DNA of 64,000 nucleotides from Roseiarcus sp963774195 (GCA_963774195.1 CAVZDY010000004.1:186001-250000); one strand, 5' to 3'; shown: positions 26,301 to 34,621, numbered from the stretch's first letter. The notes: generated from the letters alone by a model not told the origin. Numbers and translations: made by a program.

Positions 26301-28408
26301 GTGGCTCCCGTCGTACCCGCACCCGTGGCGCCGGTCGCACCCGTGGCCCCGGCGGCGCCCGTGGCTCCGGTCGCGCCAGCGGCTCCGGTCGCACCGGTGG
26401 CTCCCGTCGTACCCGCACCCGTGGCGCCGGTGGCTCCGGTCGCTCCGGCTGCACCGGTAGCGCCCGTCGCTCCGGTGGCTCCCGAAGCTCCGGTGGCTCC
26501 CGTCGTACCTACACCCGTGGCTCCGGTGGCTCCGGTCGCACCGGTGGCTCCGGCTGCACCGGTCGCGCCCGTGGCTCCGGTCGTACCCGCACCCGTGGCG
26601 CCGGTGGCGCCCGTGTCTCCAGTCGCGCCGGTGGCGCCGGTCGCGCCGGCGGCTCCGGTCGCGCCGGTGGCTCCCGTCGTACCCGCACCCGTGGCGCCGG
26701 TCGCACCCGTGGCGCCGGTCGCGCCAGCGGCTCCGGTCGCGCCGGTGGCTCCCGTCGTACCCGCACCCGTGGCGCCGGTGGCGCCCGTGTCTCCAGTCGC
26801 GCCGGTGGCGCCGGTCGCGCCGGTCGCGCCGGTGGCTCCCGTCGTACCCGCACCCGTGGCGCCGGTCGCACCCGTGGCGCCGGTCGCGCCAGCGGCTCCG
26901 GTCGCGCCGGTGGCTCCCGTCGTACCCGCACCCGTGGCGCCGGTCGCACCCGTGGCGCCGGTCGCGCCAGCGGCTCCGGTCGCGCCGGTGGCTCCCGTCG
27001 TACCCGCACCCGTGGCGCCGGTGGCGCCCGTGTCTCCAGTCGCGCCGGTCGCGCCGGTGGCTCCCGTCGTACCCGCACCCGTGGCGCCGGTGGCGCCCGT
27101 GTCTCCAGTCGCGCCGGTGGCGCCGGTCGCGCCGGTGGCGCCGGTGGCGCCGGTCGCGCCGGTGGCTCCCGTCGTACCCGCACCCGTGGGGCCGGTCGCA
27201 CCCGTGGCGCCGGTCGCGCCAGCGGCTCCGGTCGCGCCGGTGGCTCCCGTCGTACCCGCACCCGTGGCGCCGGTCGCACCCGTGGCGCCGGTCGCGCCAG
27301 CGGCTCCGGTCGCGCCGGTGGCTCCCGTCGTACCCGCACCCGTGGCGCCGGTGGCGCCCGTGTCTCCAGTCGCGCCGGTGGCGCCGGTCGCGCCGGTGGC
27401 TCCCGTCGTACCCGCACCCGTGGCGCCGGTGGCGCCCGTGTCTCCAGTCGCGCCGGTGGCGCCGGTCGCGCCGGTGGCGCCGGTCGCGCCGGTGGCTCCC
27501 GTCGTACCCGCACCCGTGGGGCCGGTCGCACCCGTGGCGCCGGTCGCGCCAGCGGCTCCGGTCGCGCCGGTGGCTCCCGTCGTACCCGCACCCGTGGCGC
27601 CGGTGGCGCCCGTGTCTCCAGTCGCGCCGGTGGCGCCGGTCGCGCCGGTGGCGCCGGTCGCGCCGGTGGCTCCCGTCGTACCCGCACCCGTGGCGCCGGT
27701 GGCGCCCGTGGCGCCGGTCGCACCCGTGGCGCCGGTCGCGCCAGCGGCTCCGGTCGCGCCGGTGGCTCCCGTCGTACCCGCACCTGTGGCGCCGGTGGCG
27801 CCCGTGTCTCCAGTCGCGCCGGTGGCGCCGGTGGCGCCTGCGGCGCCCGTATCTCCAGTTGCGCCTGCCGCGCCGGTGGCGCCTGTCGCCCCGGCGGCGC
27901 CCGTGGCTCCGGTCGCGCCAGCGGCTCCGGTGGCGCCCGCGGCGCCCGTATCTCCAGTTGCGCCTGCCGCGCCGGCGGCGCCTGTCGCCCCGGCGGCGCC
28001 CGTGGCACCGGTAGCGCCCGCCGCTCCGGTGGCGCCCGCGGCGCCCGTATCCCCAGTCGCGCCCGCCGCGCCCGTGGCGCCGGTAGCGCCCGCCGCGCCC
28101 GTATCCCCGGTGGCGCCCGTTGCGCCCGTCGCTCCGGTGGCGCCGGTTGGAGTCACTACTTCAACGGTATAGTTGCTTTGAATTGTCCCGGCCTGGTTGT
28201 AAACGACGATATTTGCCGGAGCATCACCAGATGGGAGGTCAATAAGAGCGGCGTACGAGGCAAGGGTGACGCCAGTGCTAGCCGTAACAGCCGCTGTTAT
28301 ATTCGACGCACTGCCCAACAAGCTATATGTTCCGCCGTTATCGTAGAAGATAAATTCCGTCGTTCCGGCTACATCACTACCGTCGACTTCTACGAGTGTG
28401 TCGCTCAT
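23358..28408 (-). CDS. giant collagen-like Gly-Ala-Thr repeat protein (one frameshift)
   Basis: Start ATG at 28408, overlapping the stop of the preceding gene. Residues 1-87 are a globular head (MSDTLVEVDGSDV..., YSLLGSASN). Then ~1500 residues are collagen-like Gly-X-Thr triplets, mostly GAT with some GAA, GDT and, in the last third, GKT. The uninterrupted frame from 28408 ends falsely at 25175. Comparison with neighbouring repeats shows one base missing between 25325 and 25326 (CCCGTGCTCC where copies have CCCGTAGCTCC). Restoring it joins the frame to the C-terminal ~115 residues, Asn/Ser/Thr-rich and ending NNTHSVILPHH. Full length would be about 1683 residues. No Sec signal is present, so export by the adjacent type I system through a C-terminal signal is likely. 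Thr in every triplet makes it a strong candidate for O-glycosylation, as known for BclA-type bacterial collagens. The gap may be an assembly error in the repeat. Confidence 0.85.
23720..28155 (-). repeat. minisatellite encoding collagen triplets
   Basis: About 4.4 kb of degenerate 9-base units (reading GGN GCN ACN on the minus strand) arranged in longer higher-order units. In 23.8-24.95 kb the unit includes AAG codons (GKT). In 24.95-28.0 kb it instead includes a recurring GAGTT interruption and GAC codons (GDT). The opposite strand is open over the whole length only because the repeat has no stop codons in that frame. Confidence 0.9.
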
Positions 28409-28821
28409 GACGTTGCTCCCGAGTTAAGGGCGCTCATAGTCTGACCGTGATCGATGGCTCGGACCGGCGCGTTGATTTTGCCGTTTAGTTCCGCCAGATC
28501 GCCTGCCGGAACAGCTGTCTCAAATCGAAATCCCATGGGGGTCAGGCATGGTGATAGGGCAACACCAAGTAAAGGCTCATTGCCGTTCTTATCGTCTGTT
28601 ACGACTACGTCATCGGGCGAGCACCCATCTGGGAGCGCGAATACAACGCTAAATTGCCCGACTGAGACGCCAGGGAGTAGGAGGAAATTTTCTCCACCTA
28701 CCACATGCCCGGCGCCCAAAAGTGCGTAGTCATCGGCACCTTTATTGCGACACCACACGAACACGATCCGCGCGCCATCGTTGGAATCGATGCCTGACAC
28801 TCTGAAAAAAGTGCTGCTCAT
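28405..28821 (-). CDS. small protein paralogous to the collagen head domain
   Basis: 138 residues, starting MSSTFFRVSGIDSNDGARIVF. Its first ~80 residues line up with the head of the collagen-like protein: both begin MS(S/D)T, have V.G.D, a hydrophobic strand (IVFVWC / EFIFYD), then YALLG / YSLLG and a later FALPDG..PDDVVV / IDLPSGDAPANIVV. It lacks the triplet region. It overlaps the collagen-like start by four bases (ATGA), so it is translated in coupling with it and is the first gene of the operon. It may be a head-domain partner that seeds trimerisation, a cap or a chaperone. No known family recognised. Confidence 0.65.
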   Translation of the reverse strand: MSSTFFRVSGIDSNDGARIVFVWCRNKGADDYALLGAGHVVGGENFLLLPGVSVGQFSVVFALPDGCSPDDVVVTDDKNGNEPLLGVALSPCLTPMGFRFETAVPAGDLAELNGKINAPVRAIDHGQTMSALNSGATS

Positions 28822-29818
28822 AGTGGAACGCCTTCGTGCTTGGTTCGATGATTGGCCCGCACTGAAGAGTGCACGCTAACGCGCTGCCAGTAGAGTTAAT
28901 TGGCGTCGGTTTGACCACCCGGCCAAAGGCACACAGTGCAACTCGATCAAATGGTCATGGCATTGCGGCTAAGTCGGCTTGGGGCACGTCGAATAAGGAG
29001 TAATTCGACAGGGCGATCGCGTGGGGTCTACAAAACAGCCGATCGTAGACTGTACGCTAGATCCGGTGATTTGCTCGTCCGTCAGGTCAATTCCGCATTG
29101 TTGTTGACCCCACGCCGGCCAGACCCAGAGATAGACATTAGTTCTAGACATCTTTGCGGGGTCGCCGTGGATCACATGTTTAGCGAAATAGTATTGAGCC
29201 TCGGTGCTCGCCTGACTTGCGGGCATTGCGCCAGGTTTTTCCTGCCAGCCCAAATCAGAGACCGGGAGGACGAAATTGCGGGAATGGTTTTGATCCCCAC
29301 CAAGGGGGAAGAAGGCGTCGCGCCGTCATAGTGCAATTTCACCAAACCAATCACTTACGGTGCCGATTGGGGGAATCCCTGGGAGTTTCATAGTCGCGCA
29401 CACCGACGCGCCGTCGCGCACTCGCTTCTCATTGTCGCAGGTCGTCTCGGCGCCTTCGTAGGGGTCCGAGCTGACAGCTATGACATGCTCGATATGAGGA
29501 CGGTCCGTTTTGGCGATGAGGTGTCCGACTGGCGAAGCGGCGAGGCAGTCCCGACCGGGCTCGCATGCTTCTTGGGACGTCTTCACTTCAACCGGCTTCC
29601 CATCCCCACAGTCCGCCAAGGGTAAGATCGAGGCGTTGGCGGTGCGCGCGCAGAGGCAGGCGCCTTCTGGCATGTGTAAGCGGTGTTGACGTCGAGGAAG
29701 GAATGTCACTATTATTGGCTGGTATTTAGCGAAAATAGCAGCTTTACGTCGCCTTATTCTAGAACTATGGAGGTATACACTTCAATAAGTTAGGTCTCTG
29801 GCGGGAGGGGCGAACCCT
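28822..29818. other. about 1 kb without a firm gene; possible ORF 29326-29709 (-)
   Basis: This lies between the collagen operon and the divergent LuxR-type gene, so promoters for both should be here. A minus-strand frame of 127 codons at 29326-29709 has a Cys-containing translation (ACLCARTANAS, DCGDGKPVEVKT, CDNEKRVRDGASVC) that could be a small exported protein, but it has no good ribosome-binding site. Other frames (28969-29253 minus, 28936-29331 plus) overlap each other and are doubtful. GC content is lower than in the flanks. Confidence 0.35.
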
Positions 29819-30595
29819 ATGCCGAATGTAATGGACGACGTTGAGGGCAAATCTACGTTTGTAATCGTTGTCGACCACCGAGATTTCGTCCGCGGGTGCC
29901 TGAATGCTTGGCTCGGAGGCGGCGGTCCGGAGTTTGAGGCCAGAAGTATGGCCACCGTAAGCATGGCGCTGCATACCGATATGCTGGCGCGGGCCGATGC
30001 GGTTGTTTTTAGTGTCGGCGCCCCTAGATATGGACCGTGGCTACAAGATCAATTCGCGTGGCTCCGCGCTAACCGGGCAGATGTTCCTATTGTTGTTATT
30101 GCGGACGCTGACGAAAGGAACAGTATTGAGGCATCGATCGGTCAGCTTCGATTACGGGGGTATATTCCGACTTCGTGTAGTATTGAGATGGCCACAGCAG
30201 TGCTCCACTTGGTGGTCTCCGGCGGCACCTACCTCCCACGCATTTCAGATGTGGACCAACAACTGCCGATGAAACAGGCGCGTGAACTGGTAGACCCGGT
30301 CCTCGGCCCCGCGGCCCCGACGAAATTGACTCCGCGCGAACAGGAAGTGCTCGAACTGCTGCAGCAGGGGATGGCGAACAAAATGATCGCTTTCCAACTG
30401 GCCATGTCGCAAAGCACGGTAAAAGCACACGTGCACAGCATCATGGTAAAGCTCAAGGCGCGCAATCGAACCGAAGCTGCCCTAATGGCACGTCAAGCGC
30501 AGCCGACCGCGCCAAGCACGCATCACATTGGACCGGCAGCTGAGGCGCCGAGCAGCGGGGTAATGTCTCTTAAGCGGCGATCCAACCGGTTCTGA
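29819..30595 (+). CDS. LuxR/NarL-type regulator with degenerate receiver
   Basis: 258 residues with an N-terminal receiver-like domain (about 12-130) and a C-terminal LuxR-type helix-turn-helix (about 165-230: LTPREQEVLELLQQGMANKMIAFQLAMSQSTVKAHV). Where response regulators have the phosphate-accepting Asp (..DLVLLD..), this one reads DAVVFSVGAP, with no Asp. The acidic pair near the start is also reduced (VIVVDHRD). It is therefore probably not controlled by phosphorylation and may be constitutive, ligand-driven or redox-driven. The ATG at 29819 has GGGAGGGG about 8 bases upstream. It is divergent from the collagen operon about 1 kb away and is the most obvious local candidate for its regulator. 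The C-terminal ~35 residues are low-complexity. Confidence 0.8.
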   Translation: MPNVMDDVEGKSTFVIVVDHRDFVRGCLNAWLGGGGPEFEARSMATVSMALHTDMLARADAVVFSVGAPRYGPWLQDQFAWLRANRADVPIVVIADADERNSIEASIGQLRLRGYIPTSCSIEMATAVLHLVVSGGTYLPRISDVDQQLPMKQARELVDPVLGPAAPTKLTPREQEVLELLQQGMANKMIAFQLAMSQSTVKAHVHSIMVKLKARNRTEAALMARQAQPTAPSTHHIGPAAEAPSSGVMSLKRRSNRF

Positions 30596-30891
30596 CCCAG
30601 GGGCGTGGGAGATGGAACCTCTAGGGAATGAGTGACGAACCCCGCGGCGTGAATTCGGTCATAGCCCGCGTAATCCGCGACGTTTACGACGCCGGCTCGG
30701 GAGCGCAGCCAAGCTAGACTAGGTAATCGTCACGCCTACGACACAGTACATTCGGATATGGTCACGCGTTACTTGGCGTGAATGACCTTGAGTTATGAAA
30801 TAGCTACTGGCAATCAACACAATCACGTAAACTCGAGCCGGTCGACTAAGCGAACTGTTATCGACTCCATCCATCCGGAGACTCTTTGCCC

Positions 30892-31323
30892 ATGATGTCC
30901 GTATGTCGAGCCGACGTCGCCCTCGCTCCCGCACCGATCGATCCCGACTGGATCGTCTCAGGCGATCCCAAAGCGCGCAGCGCAATCCTCTCTATGAGCG
31001 CCGATCGCGGCGCATGGACCGTCCTGTGGGAATGCACCTCCGGACGCTTCACTTGGCGCTATGGCTTTGAGGAGACCGCGCTTTTCCTCGAGGGCTCGGT
31101 CGTTATCAGCGGAGATGGCCTTCCCGCCCGTCGATACGGCGCCGGGGACACGATCCATTTCAGGTACGGCGCAGTCGCGACATGGGAGGTCGAGGGCGTC
31201 ATCCGCAAGGTAGCCTTCTGCCGTCACTCGCTGCCGCGCCTTCTCGTGCACGTGCTGCGCATCGCGCGCGGCCTCCGGCGCCGGGTGCGCGCGCGTTATG
31301 ATAGACTAGGCGGTATGCACTGA
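30892..31323 (+). CDS. cupin-domain protein (EutQ-like/COG3450 type)
   Basis: 143 residues from the ATG at 30892 (GGAG 11 bases upstream; a TTG at 30886 is less likely). Residues about 15-110 show the single-domain cupin pattern of the COG3450 group: P.WI.SGDP.ARS, a Trp-rich strand (GAWTVLWECTSGRFTWRYGFEETALFLEGSVVIS), a glycine turn (YGAGDTIHF) and W.VEGVIRKVAF. The usual metal-binding His is replaced by other residues, so catalysis is doubtful. The last 35 residues are Arg-rich (RGLRRRVRARYDRL), possibly a DNA-, RNA- or membrane-binding tail. Monocistronic as far as can be seen. Function unknown. Confidence 0.7.
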   Translation: MMSVCRADVALAPAPIDPDWIVSGDPKARSAILSMSADRGAWTVLWECTSGRFTWRYGFEETALFLEGSVVISGDGLPARRYGAGDTIHFRYGAVATWEVEGVIRKVAFCRHSLPRLLVHVLRIARGLRRRVRARYDRLGGMH

Positions 31324-31390
31324 TTTGATCAAAGCGAATTCGCATACGAGGGCGCTGAAGCGCCGCCGCAGGCGGCCAGGCCCAGGACAG

Positions 31391-31705
31391 TCACTCCTTG
31401 GCGTAATCGAATGCCGGCAGCATATTGAGCCCGTCCTTCGACCCGCCCGGCAGCACAATCTTTTTGTCGACGAACTTGAGACTGTCGTAAGGGACGACCA
31501 CCAATTTGGCGCCCATGCCTAGAAATCCGCCGATCGACAGAACCGCGTAGGGCTCCTTTCCGTCACGGGTCACAAGAAGATCGTCGATCTTCCCGATCGT
31601 TTGGTCCGCGTCGTTGAGGACGCTGTCGCCGATGACCTTGGACGCCCGATAGCCTCCCTCCACCGTCTGCACATCGACCTTAGCGAGCGCGACCGGCTGT
31701 TGAAC
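31391..31705 (-). pseudogene. PRC-barrel protein, 3' part (gene split by IS66)
   Basis: Encodes the mature part of a PRC-barrel protein: QPVALAKVDVQTVEGGYRASKVIGDSVLNDADQTIGKIDDLLV, then YAVLSIGGFLGMGAKLVVVPYDSL, ending in DYAKE. PRC-barrels are small beta-barrel adaptors; exported versions are common in Hyphomicrobiales and respond to stress. The gene is interrupted at the 8-bp target TGTTGAAC (31698-31705). Its first 28 or so codons, with the signal peptide, lie on the other side of the insertion at 34265-34350. Removing the element and one target copy rejoins the frame exactly (...AQGVQQPVALAK...). The mature part alone has no signal peptide, so the protein is not exported now. Confidence 0.88.
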
Positions 31706-31775
31706 GTAAGCCTCCGCCGAAGGCCGCCTATGCAACGCGAGCTTAGCAGCGATAGTGGACGCGGAGCGGCACGAG

Positions 31776-31807
31776 GATAGTGCCCATCAACGATAATGGG
31801 CACTATC
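31776..31807 (+). promoter_or_regulatory. perfect 12-bp hairpin just before tnpA
   Basis: GATAGTGCCCAT (31776-31787) and ATGGGCACTATC (31796-31807) are perfect inverted arms around an 8-base loop, ending one base before the tnpA ATG. In any transcript reading in from outside the element the hairpin would hide the initiation region. That is a familiar way for insertion sequences to limit transposase expression. It could also be an operator. Confidence 0.65.
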
Positions 31808-31808
31808 G

Positions 31809-32195
31809 ATGAAGTCGGAGCTGGTTGGTCAAGCCCTGAACCCGAGAGGAGCGCGGCGACGACGGGTTTGGACGGCGCAAGAGAAGCGCGGGATCGTCGC
31901 GGAAAGCTTGGAGCCCGGCGCTTCGATGGCGGAGGTCGCCCGCCGACATGGCGTCAACGCGAACCTGGTTTTTACGTGGCGTCGCCAGGCGAGAAGCGAG
32001 CCGGATTCGCAGCGCGCGGTTCCGGTCGAGCTTGTCCCGGTCGCGATCGCGCCGGAAGCCGCGGCCGCGGCAGGCCGCATGGAGATCGTACTTGCCGGCG
32101 GCGAACGGATTCTCGTCGGCGCTGATGTCAACGCCGGCGCGCTGGCGCGCGTCGTCAAGGCGCTGTCGCGGCCCGGACGAGCAGGACTCGCCTAA
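31809..32195 (+). CDS. tnpA: IS66 accessory protein TnpA
   Basis: 128 residues. The N-terminal half is a helix-turn-helix of the IS3/IS66 OrfA type (RRRVWTAQEKRGIVAESLEPGASMAEVARRHGVNANLVFTWRRQ). The C-terminal half (MEIVLAGGERILVGADVNAGALARVVKAL) is the standard end of IS66 TnpA proteins. It assists TnpC in transposition, probably by binding the element ends. No ribosome-binding site is visible because the leader is the hairpin at 31776-31807. The next gene follows after one base. Confidence 0.92.
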   Translation: MKSELVGQALNPRGARRRRVWTAQEKRGIVAESLEPGASMAEVARRHGVNANLVFTWRRQARSEPDSQRAVPVELVPVAIAPEAAAAAGRMEIVLAGGERILVGADVNAGALARVVKALSRPGRAGLA

Positions 32196-32196
32196 G

Positions 32197-32544
32197 ATGA
32201 TCCCGATCCCGGCTGGCGTTCGTGTGTGGCTGGCGACCGGCCACACCGACATGCGCAAGGGGTTCGACGGTCTTGCGCTGATCGTCCAGGAAACGTTGAA
32301 GCGCGATCCGCATTCCGGCCACTTGTTCGTCTTTCGCGGACGCCGCGGCGACCTCATCAAGTGCCTTTGGCACGATGGCCAAGGAATGTGTCTGTTCTCG
32401 AAGCGGCTGGAGCGAGGGCGGTTTCTGTGGCCGTCGATGGCGGACGGAACGGTGACGATCTCGACCGCGCAACTCGGCTATCTCCTATCGGGCATCGATT
32501 GGCGAATGCCGCAGAAAACCTGGCGTCCGACCGCGGTCGGCTGA
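32197..32544 (+). CDS. tnpB: IS66 accessory protein TnpB
   Basis: 115 residues from the ATG at 32197, immediately after tnpA. It carries the family signature GVRVWLATGHTDMRKGFDGLALIVQE ... GHLFVFRGRRGDLIKCLWHDGQGMCLFSKRLERGRFLWP, complete at both ends. The biochemical role is unsettled, but TnpB is needed for efficient IS66 transposition. Confidence 0.95.
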   Translation: MIPIPAGVRVWLATGHTDMRKGFDGLALIVQETLKRDPHSGHLFVFRGRRGDLIKCLWHDGQGMCLFSKRLERGRFLWPSMADGTVTISTAQLGYLLSGIDWRMPQKTWRPTAVG

Positions 32545-32587
32545 CGATTTTGCTTGTCACCGCGCGCTTTTGTGATTCACTTCGCAT

Positions 32588-34240
32588 GTGACGAACACGC
32601 CGGACAATCTGCCCTCCAATCTCGCCGCCGCGCACGCGATGATCCGCGCTGAGCGGGCCGCGCGGTTGGAGAGCGAAGCGCGCGCTGCGCAGGCCGAGGC
32701 GGACCGCAATCATAGCCAAGCGATCGCGTCGAACGCCGACGCGCTGATCGCCCGGCCGAGGCTGGAGATCGAGCTGCGTCGCACGCTCTACGGCGCGCGC
32801 TCGGAACGCAAGGAGCGGCTGCTCGATCAATTGGAAATGCAATTGGCGGACGCCGAGGCGGACGCGAGCGAGGACGAACTGGCGGCGGAACGATCGGCGC
32901 CGTCGAGCGTGGTCAAAACCTTCGAGCGGAAGCGGCCGACGCGCCAGCCCTTCCCCGCGCATCTGCCGCGTGAACGCGTCGTCGTCGCGGCGCCGCAGAG
33001 CTGTCCGTGCTGCGGCTCATTGAGACTGTCGAAGCTCGGCGAGGATGTCACGGAGACGCTCGAAGTCGTCCCGCGCCAGTGGAAGGTGATCCAGACGGTC
33101 CGCGAACGCTTCTCGTGCCGGCAGTGCGAAGCGATCTCGCAGCCGCCGGCGCCCTTCCATGTGACGCCGCGCGGCTTCGCGGGGCCGAACCTCTTGGCGA
33201 TGATCCTGTTCGAGAAGTTCGGCCAGCATCAGCCGCTGAACCGCCAGAGCGAGCGCTACGCCCGCGAAGGCGTCGACTTGCGTCTCTCGACCTTGGCCGA
33301 CCAGGTCGGCGCCTGCGCCGCGGCGCTGCGTCCGCTGCACGGCCTGATCGAAGCCCATGTTCTCAGGGCCGAGCGGCTCCATGGCGACGACACGACGGTT
33401 CCGATCCTCGCCAAGGGCCAGACGGCGACGGGCCGGGTCTGGGTTTATGTCCGCGACGATCAGCCGTTTGGCGGTCGGGATCCGCCAGCCGCGCTGTTCT
33501 ATGCCTCGCGCGATCGAACGCGGCAGCATCCTGAGCGACACTTGGCGAGCTACGCCGGCATTCTCCAGGCCGACGCGTTCGACGGCTACAATCGCCTCTA
33601 TCTTCCCGACCGCAAGCCTGGCCCGATCGTCGAGACGCTGTGCTGGAGCCATTCGCGGCGCAAGTTCTTCGAATTGGCCGACATCGCCGCCAACGCGCGG
33701 CGAGGCAAGAAGGCGACGCCAATCTCGCCGATCGCGCTGGAGGCGATCCACCGCATCGACGCGATCTTCGACATCGAGCGCGACGTCAACGGCCTCCCGG
33801 CCGAACGGCGATTGCGCGCGCGGCGGGAGCGAAGCCGCGATCTCATAAAGGGGCTCGAAATCTGGATGCGCGCCGAGCGCGCCAAACTCTCGCGGCACGC
33901 CGATGTCGCGAAGGCGATCGACTACATGCTCACGCGCTGGCCCGCGTTCACGCGCTTTCTCGATGACGGCCGCGTCTGCCTCACCAACAACGCCGCCGAG
34001 CGAGCGCTACGCGGCCTGGCGCTCGGAAGGAAGGCGTGGTTGTTCGCCGGTTCGGACCGCGGCGCCGAGCGCTCCGCGCTGATGTACACGCTCATCCAGA
34101 CCGCGAAGCTCAACGACGTCGATCCTCAAGCGTGGCTCGCCGACGTCCTCGCCAGGATCGCCGACACGCCGCAAACCCAACTCGCCGAGTTGCTTCCTTG
34201 GAAATGGCGGCCTGGGCTTCTCCGCAAAGAAGCTGCGTGA
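32588..34240 (+). CDS. tnpC: IS66 transposase TnpC
   Basis: 550 residues, full length for an IS66 DDE transposase. An N-terminal coiled coil and leucine-rich stretch (AERAARLESEARAAQAEADRN, ~15-45) is followed by a zinc-finger-like segment (CPCCGSLRLSKLGEDVTETLEVVPRQWKVIQTVRERFSCRQCE, ~137-180). The catalytic core has DDTTVPIL (first Asp), the second Asp in YAGILQADAFDGYN and NNAAERALRGLALGRKAWLF (Glu) near residue 460-480. The frame starts at 32588; the track-level upstream stop supports this. It stops 24 bases before the right inverted repeat. Confidence 0.95.
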   Translation: MTNTPDNLPSNLAAAHAMIRAERAARLESEARAAQAEADRNHSQAIASNADALIARPRLEIELRRTLYGARSERKERLLDQLEMQLADAEADASEDELAAERSAPSSVVKTFERKRPTRQPFPAHLPRERVVVAAPQSCPCCGSLRLSKLGEDVTETLEVVPRQWKVIQTVRERFSCRQCEAISQPPAPFHVTPRGFAGPNLLAMILFEKFGQHQPLNRQSERYAREGVDLRLSTLADQVGACAAALRPLHGLIEAHVLRAERLHGDDTTVPILAKGQTATGRVWVYVRDDQPFGGRDPPAALFYASRDRTRQHPERHLASYAGILQADAFDGYNRLYLPDRKPGPIVETLCWSHSRRKFFELADIAANARRGKKATPISPIALEAIHRIDAIFDIERDVNGLPAERRLRARRERSRDLIKGLEIWMRAERAKLSRHADVAKAIDYMLTRWPAFTRFLDDGRVCLTNNAAERALRGLALGRKAWLFAGSDRGAERSALMYTLIQTAKLNDVDPQAWLADVLARIADTPQTQLAELLPWKWRPGLLRKEAA

Positions 34241-34264
34241 CTGCGGCCTCGACCGGAGGGTTAC

Positions 34265-34350
34265 TGTTGAACGCCCTGTGCATAGAGATGAGCTGAGAAA
34301 GAGGCCAGGCCAATCATTACGGCACTGGCAAGCAACATCGTTTTCTTCAT
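34265..34350 (-). pseudogene. PRC-barrel protein, 5' part with signal peptide
   Basis: Starts at ATG 34350 with GGAG about 9 bases upstream. It encodes MKKTMLLASAVMIGLASFS, then AHLYAQGVQQ: a clear Sec signal peptide with a probable cleavage site after YAQ or AHL. Only 28 or so codons remain before the IS66 target TGTTGAAC (34265-34272), after which the element gives an immediate stop. It is the missing front of the gene at 31391-31705. Confidence 0.88.
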
Positions 34351-34510
34351 GACAATTCTCCGTCCTTGGCGTTCGCTCCATGGCTAATATTCGGCGCGCT
34401 ATCGTTTAACGACAGCGCGCCTGCCTGACCTGCATATGCTGACCGTTCGTTGAAGGAGAGACTCGGACTCTACCCAGGGAAGGTGCGGGCCCCATATGCC
34501 ATGGGTTAGG

Positions 34511-34520
34511 TAGTTTCCGA
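34511..34520 (+). promoter_or_regulatory. TAGTTTCCGA motif, copy 1
   Basis: Exact TAGTTTCCGA, preceded by TTAGG and followed by CCATGACGCC, about 100 bases upstream of the small membrane protein at 34622 and pointing toward it. One of seven copies confined to 34.5-55.5 kb. Confidence 0.6.
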
Positions 34521-34621
34521 CCATGACGCCGTATCAAGCCGACAACTATAGTGTCTACAATGGAGATTGGAGTGCGACGTGTCTCGCAACGCGCCGCACG
34601 CAACGTGTGGAGAATCCGATC

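Larger units (their letters stand above)
31706..34264 (+). mobile_element. complete IS66-family element with 8-bp target duplication
   Basis: 2559 bp. The left end begins GTAAGCCTCCGCCGAAGGCC; the right end, read inward, begins GTAACCCTCCGGTCGAGGCC, so the inverted repeats match at about 17 of 20 bases and start with the GTAA typical of IS66. TGTTGAAC occurs directly on both sides (31698-31705 and 34265-34272). It contains tnpA, tnpB and tnpC in order on the + strand, all intact. It has landed in a PRC-barrel gene. Confidence 0.95.

Noticed and set aside
23720..28155. Possible CRISPR array because of dense direct repeats
   Set aside because: Units are 9-base codon-phased and degenerate, with no unique spacers and no cas genes.
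23824..28172. Two very long plus-strand frames (565 and 946 codons) of Ala-Pro-Val repeats
   Set aside because: They are the antisense of the collagen triplets; the repeat has no stop codon in this frame. The minus strand has a proper head domain, coupled start, C-terminal domain and terminator.
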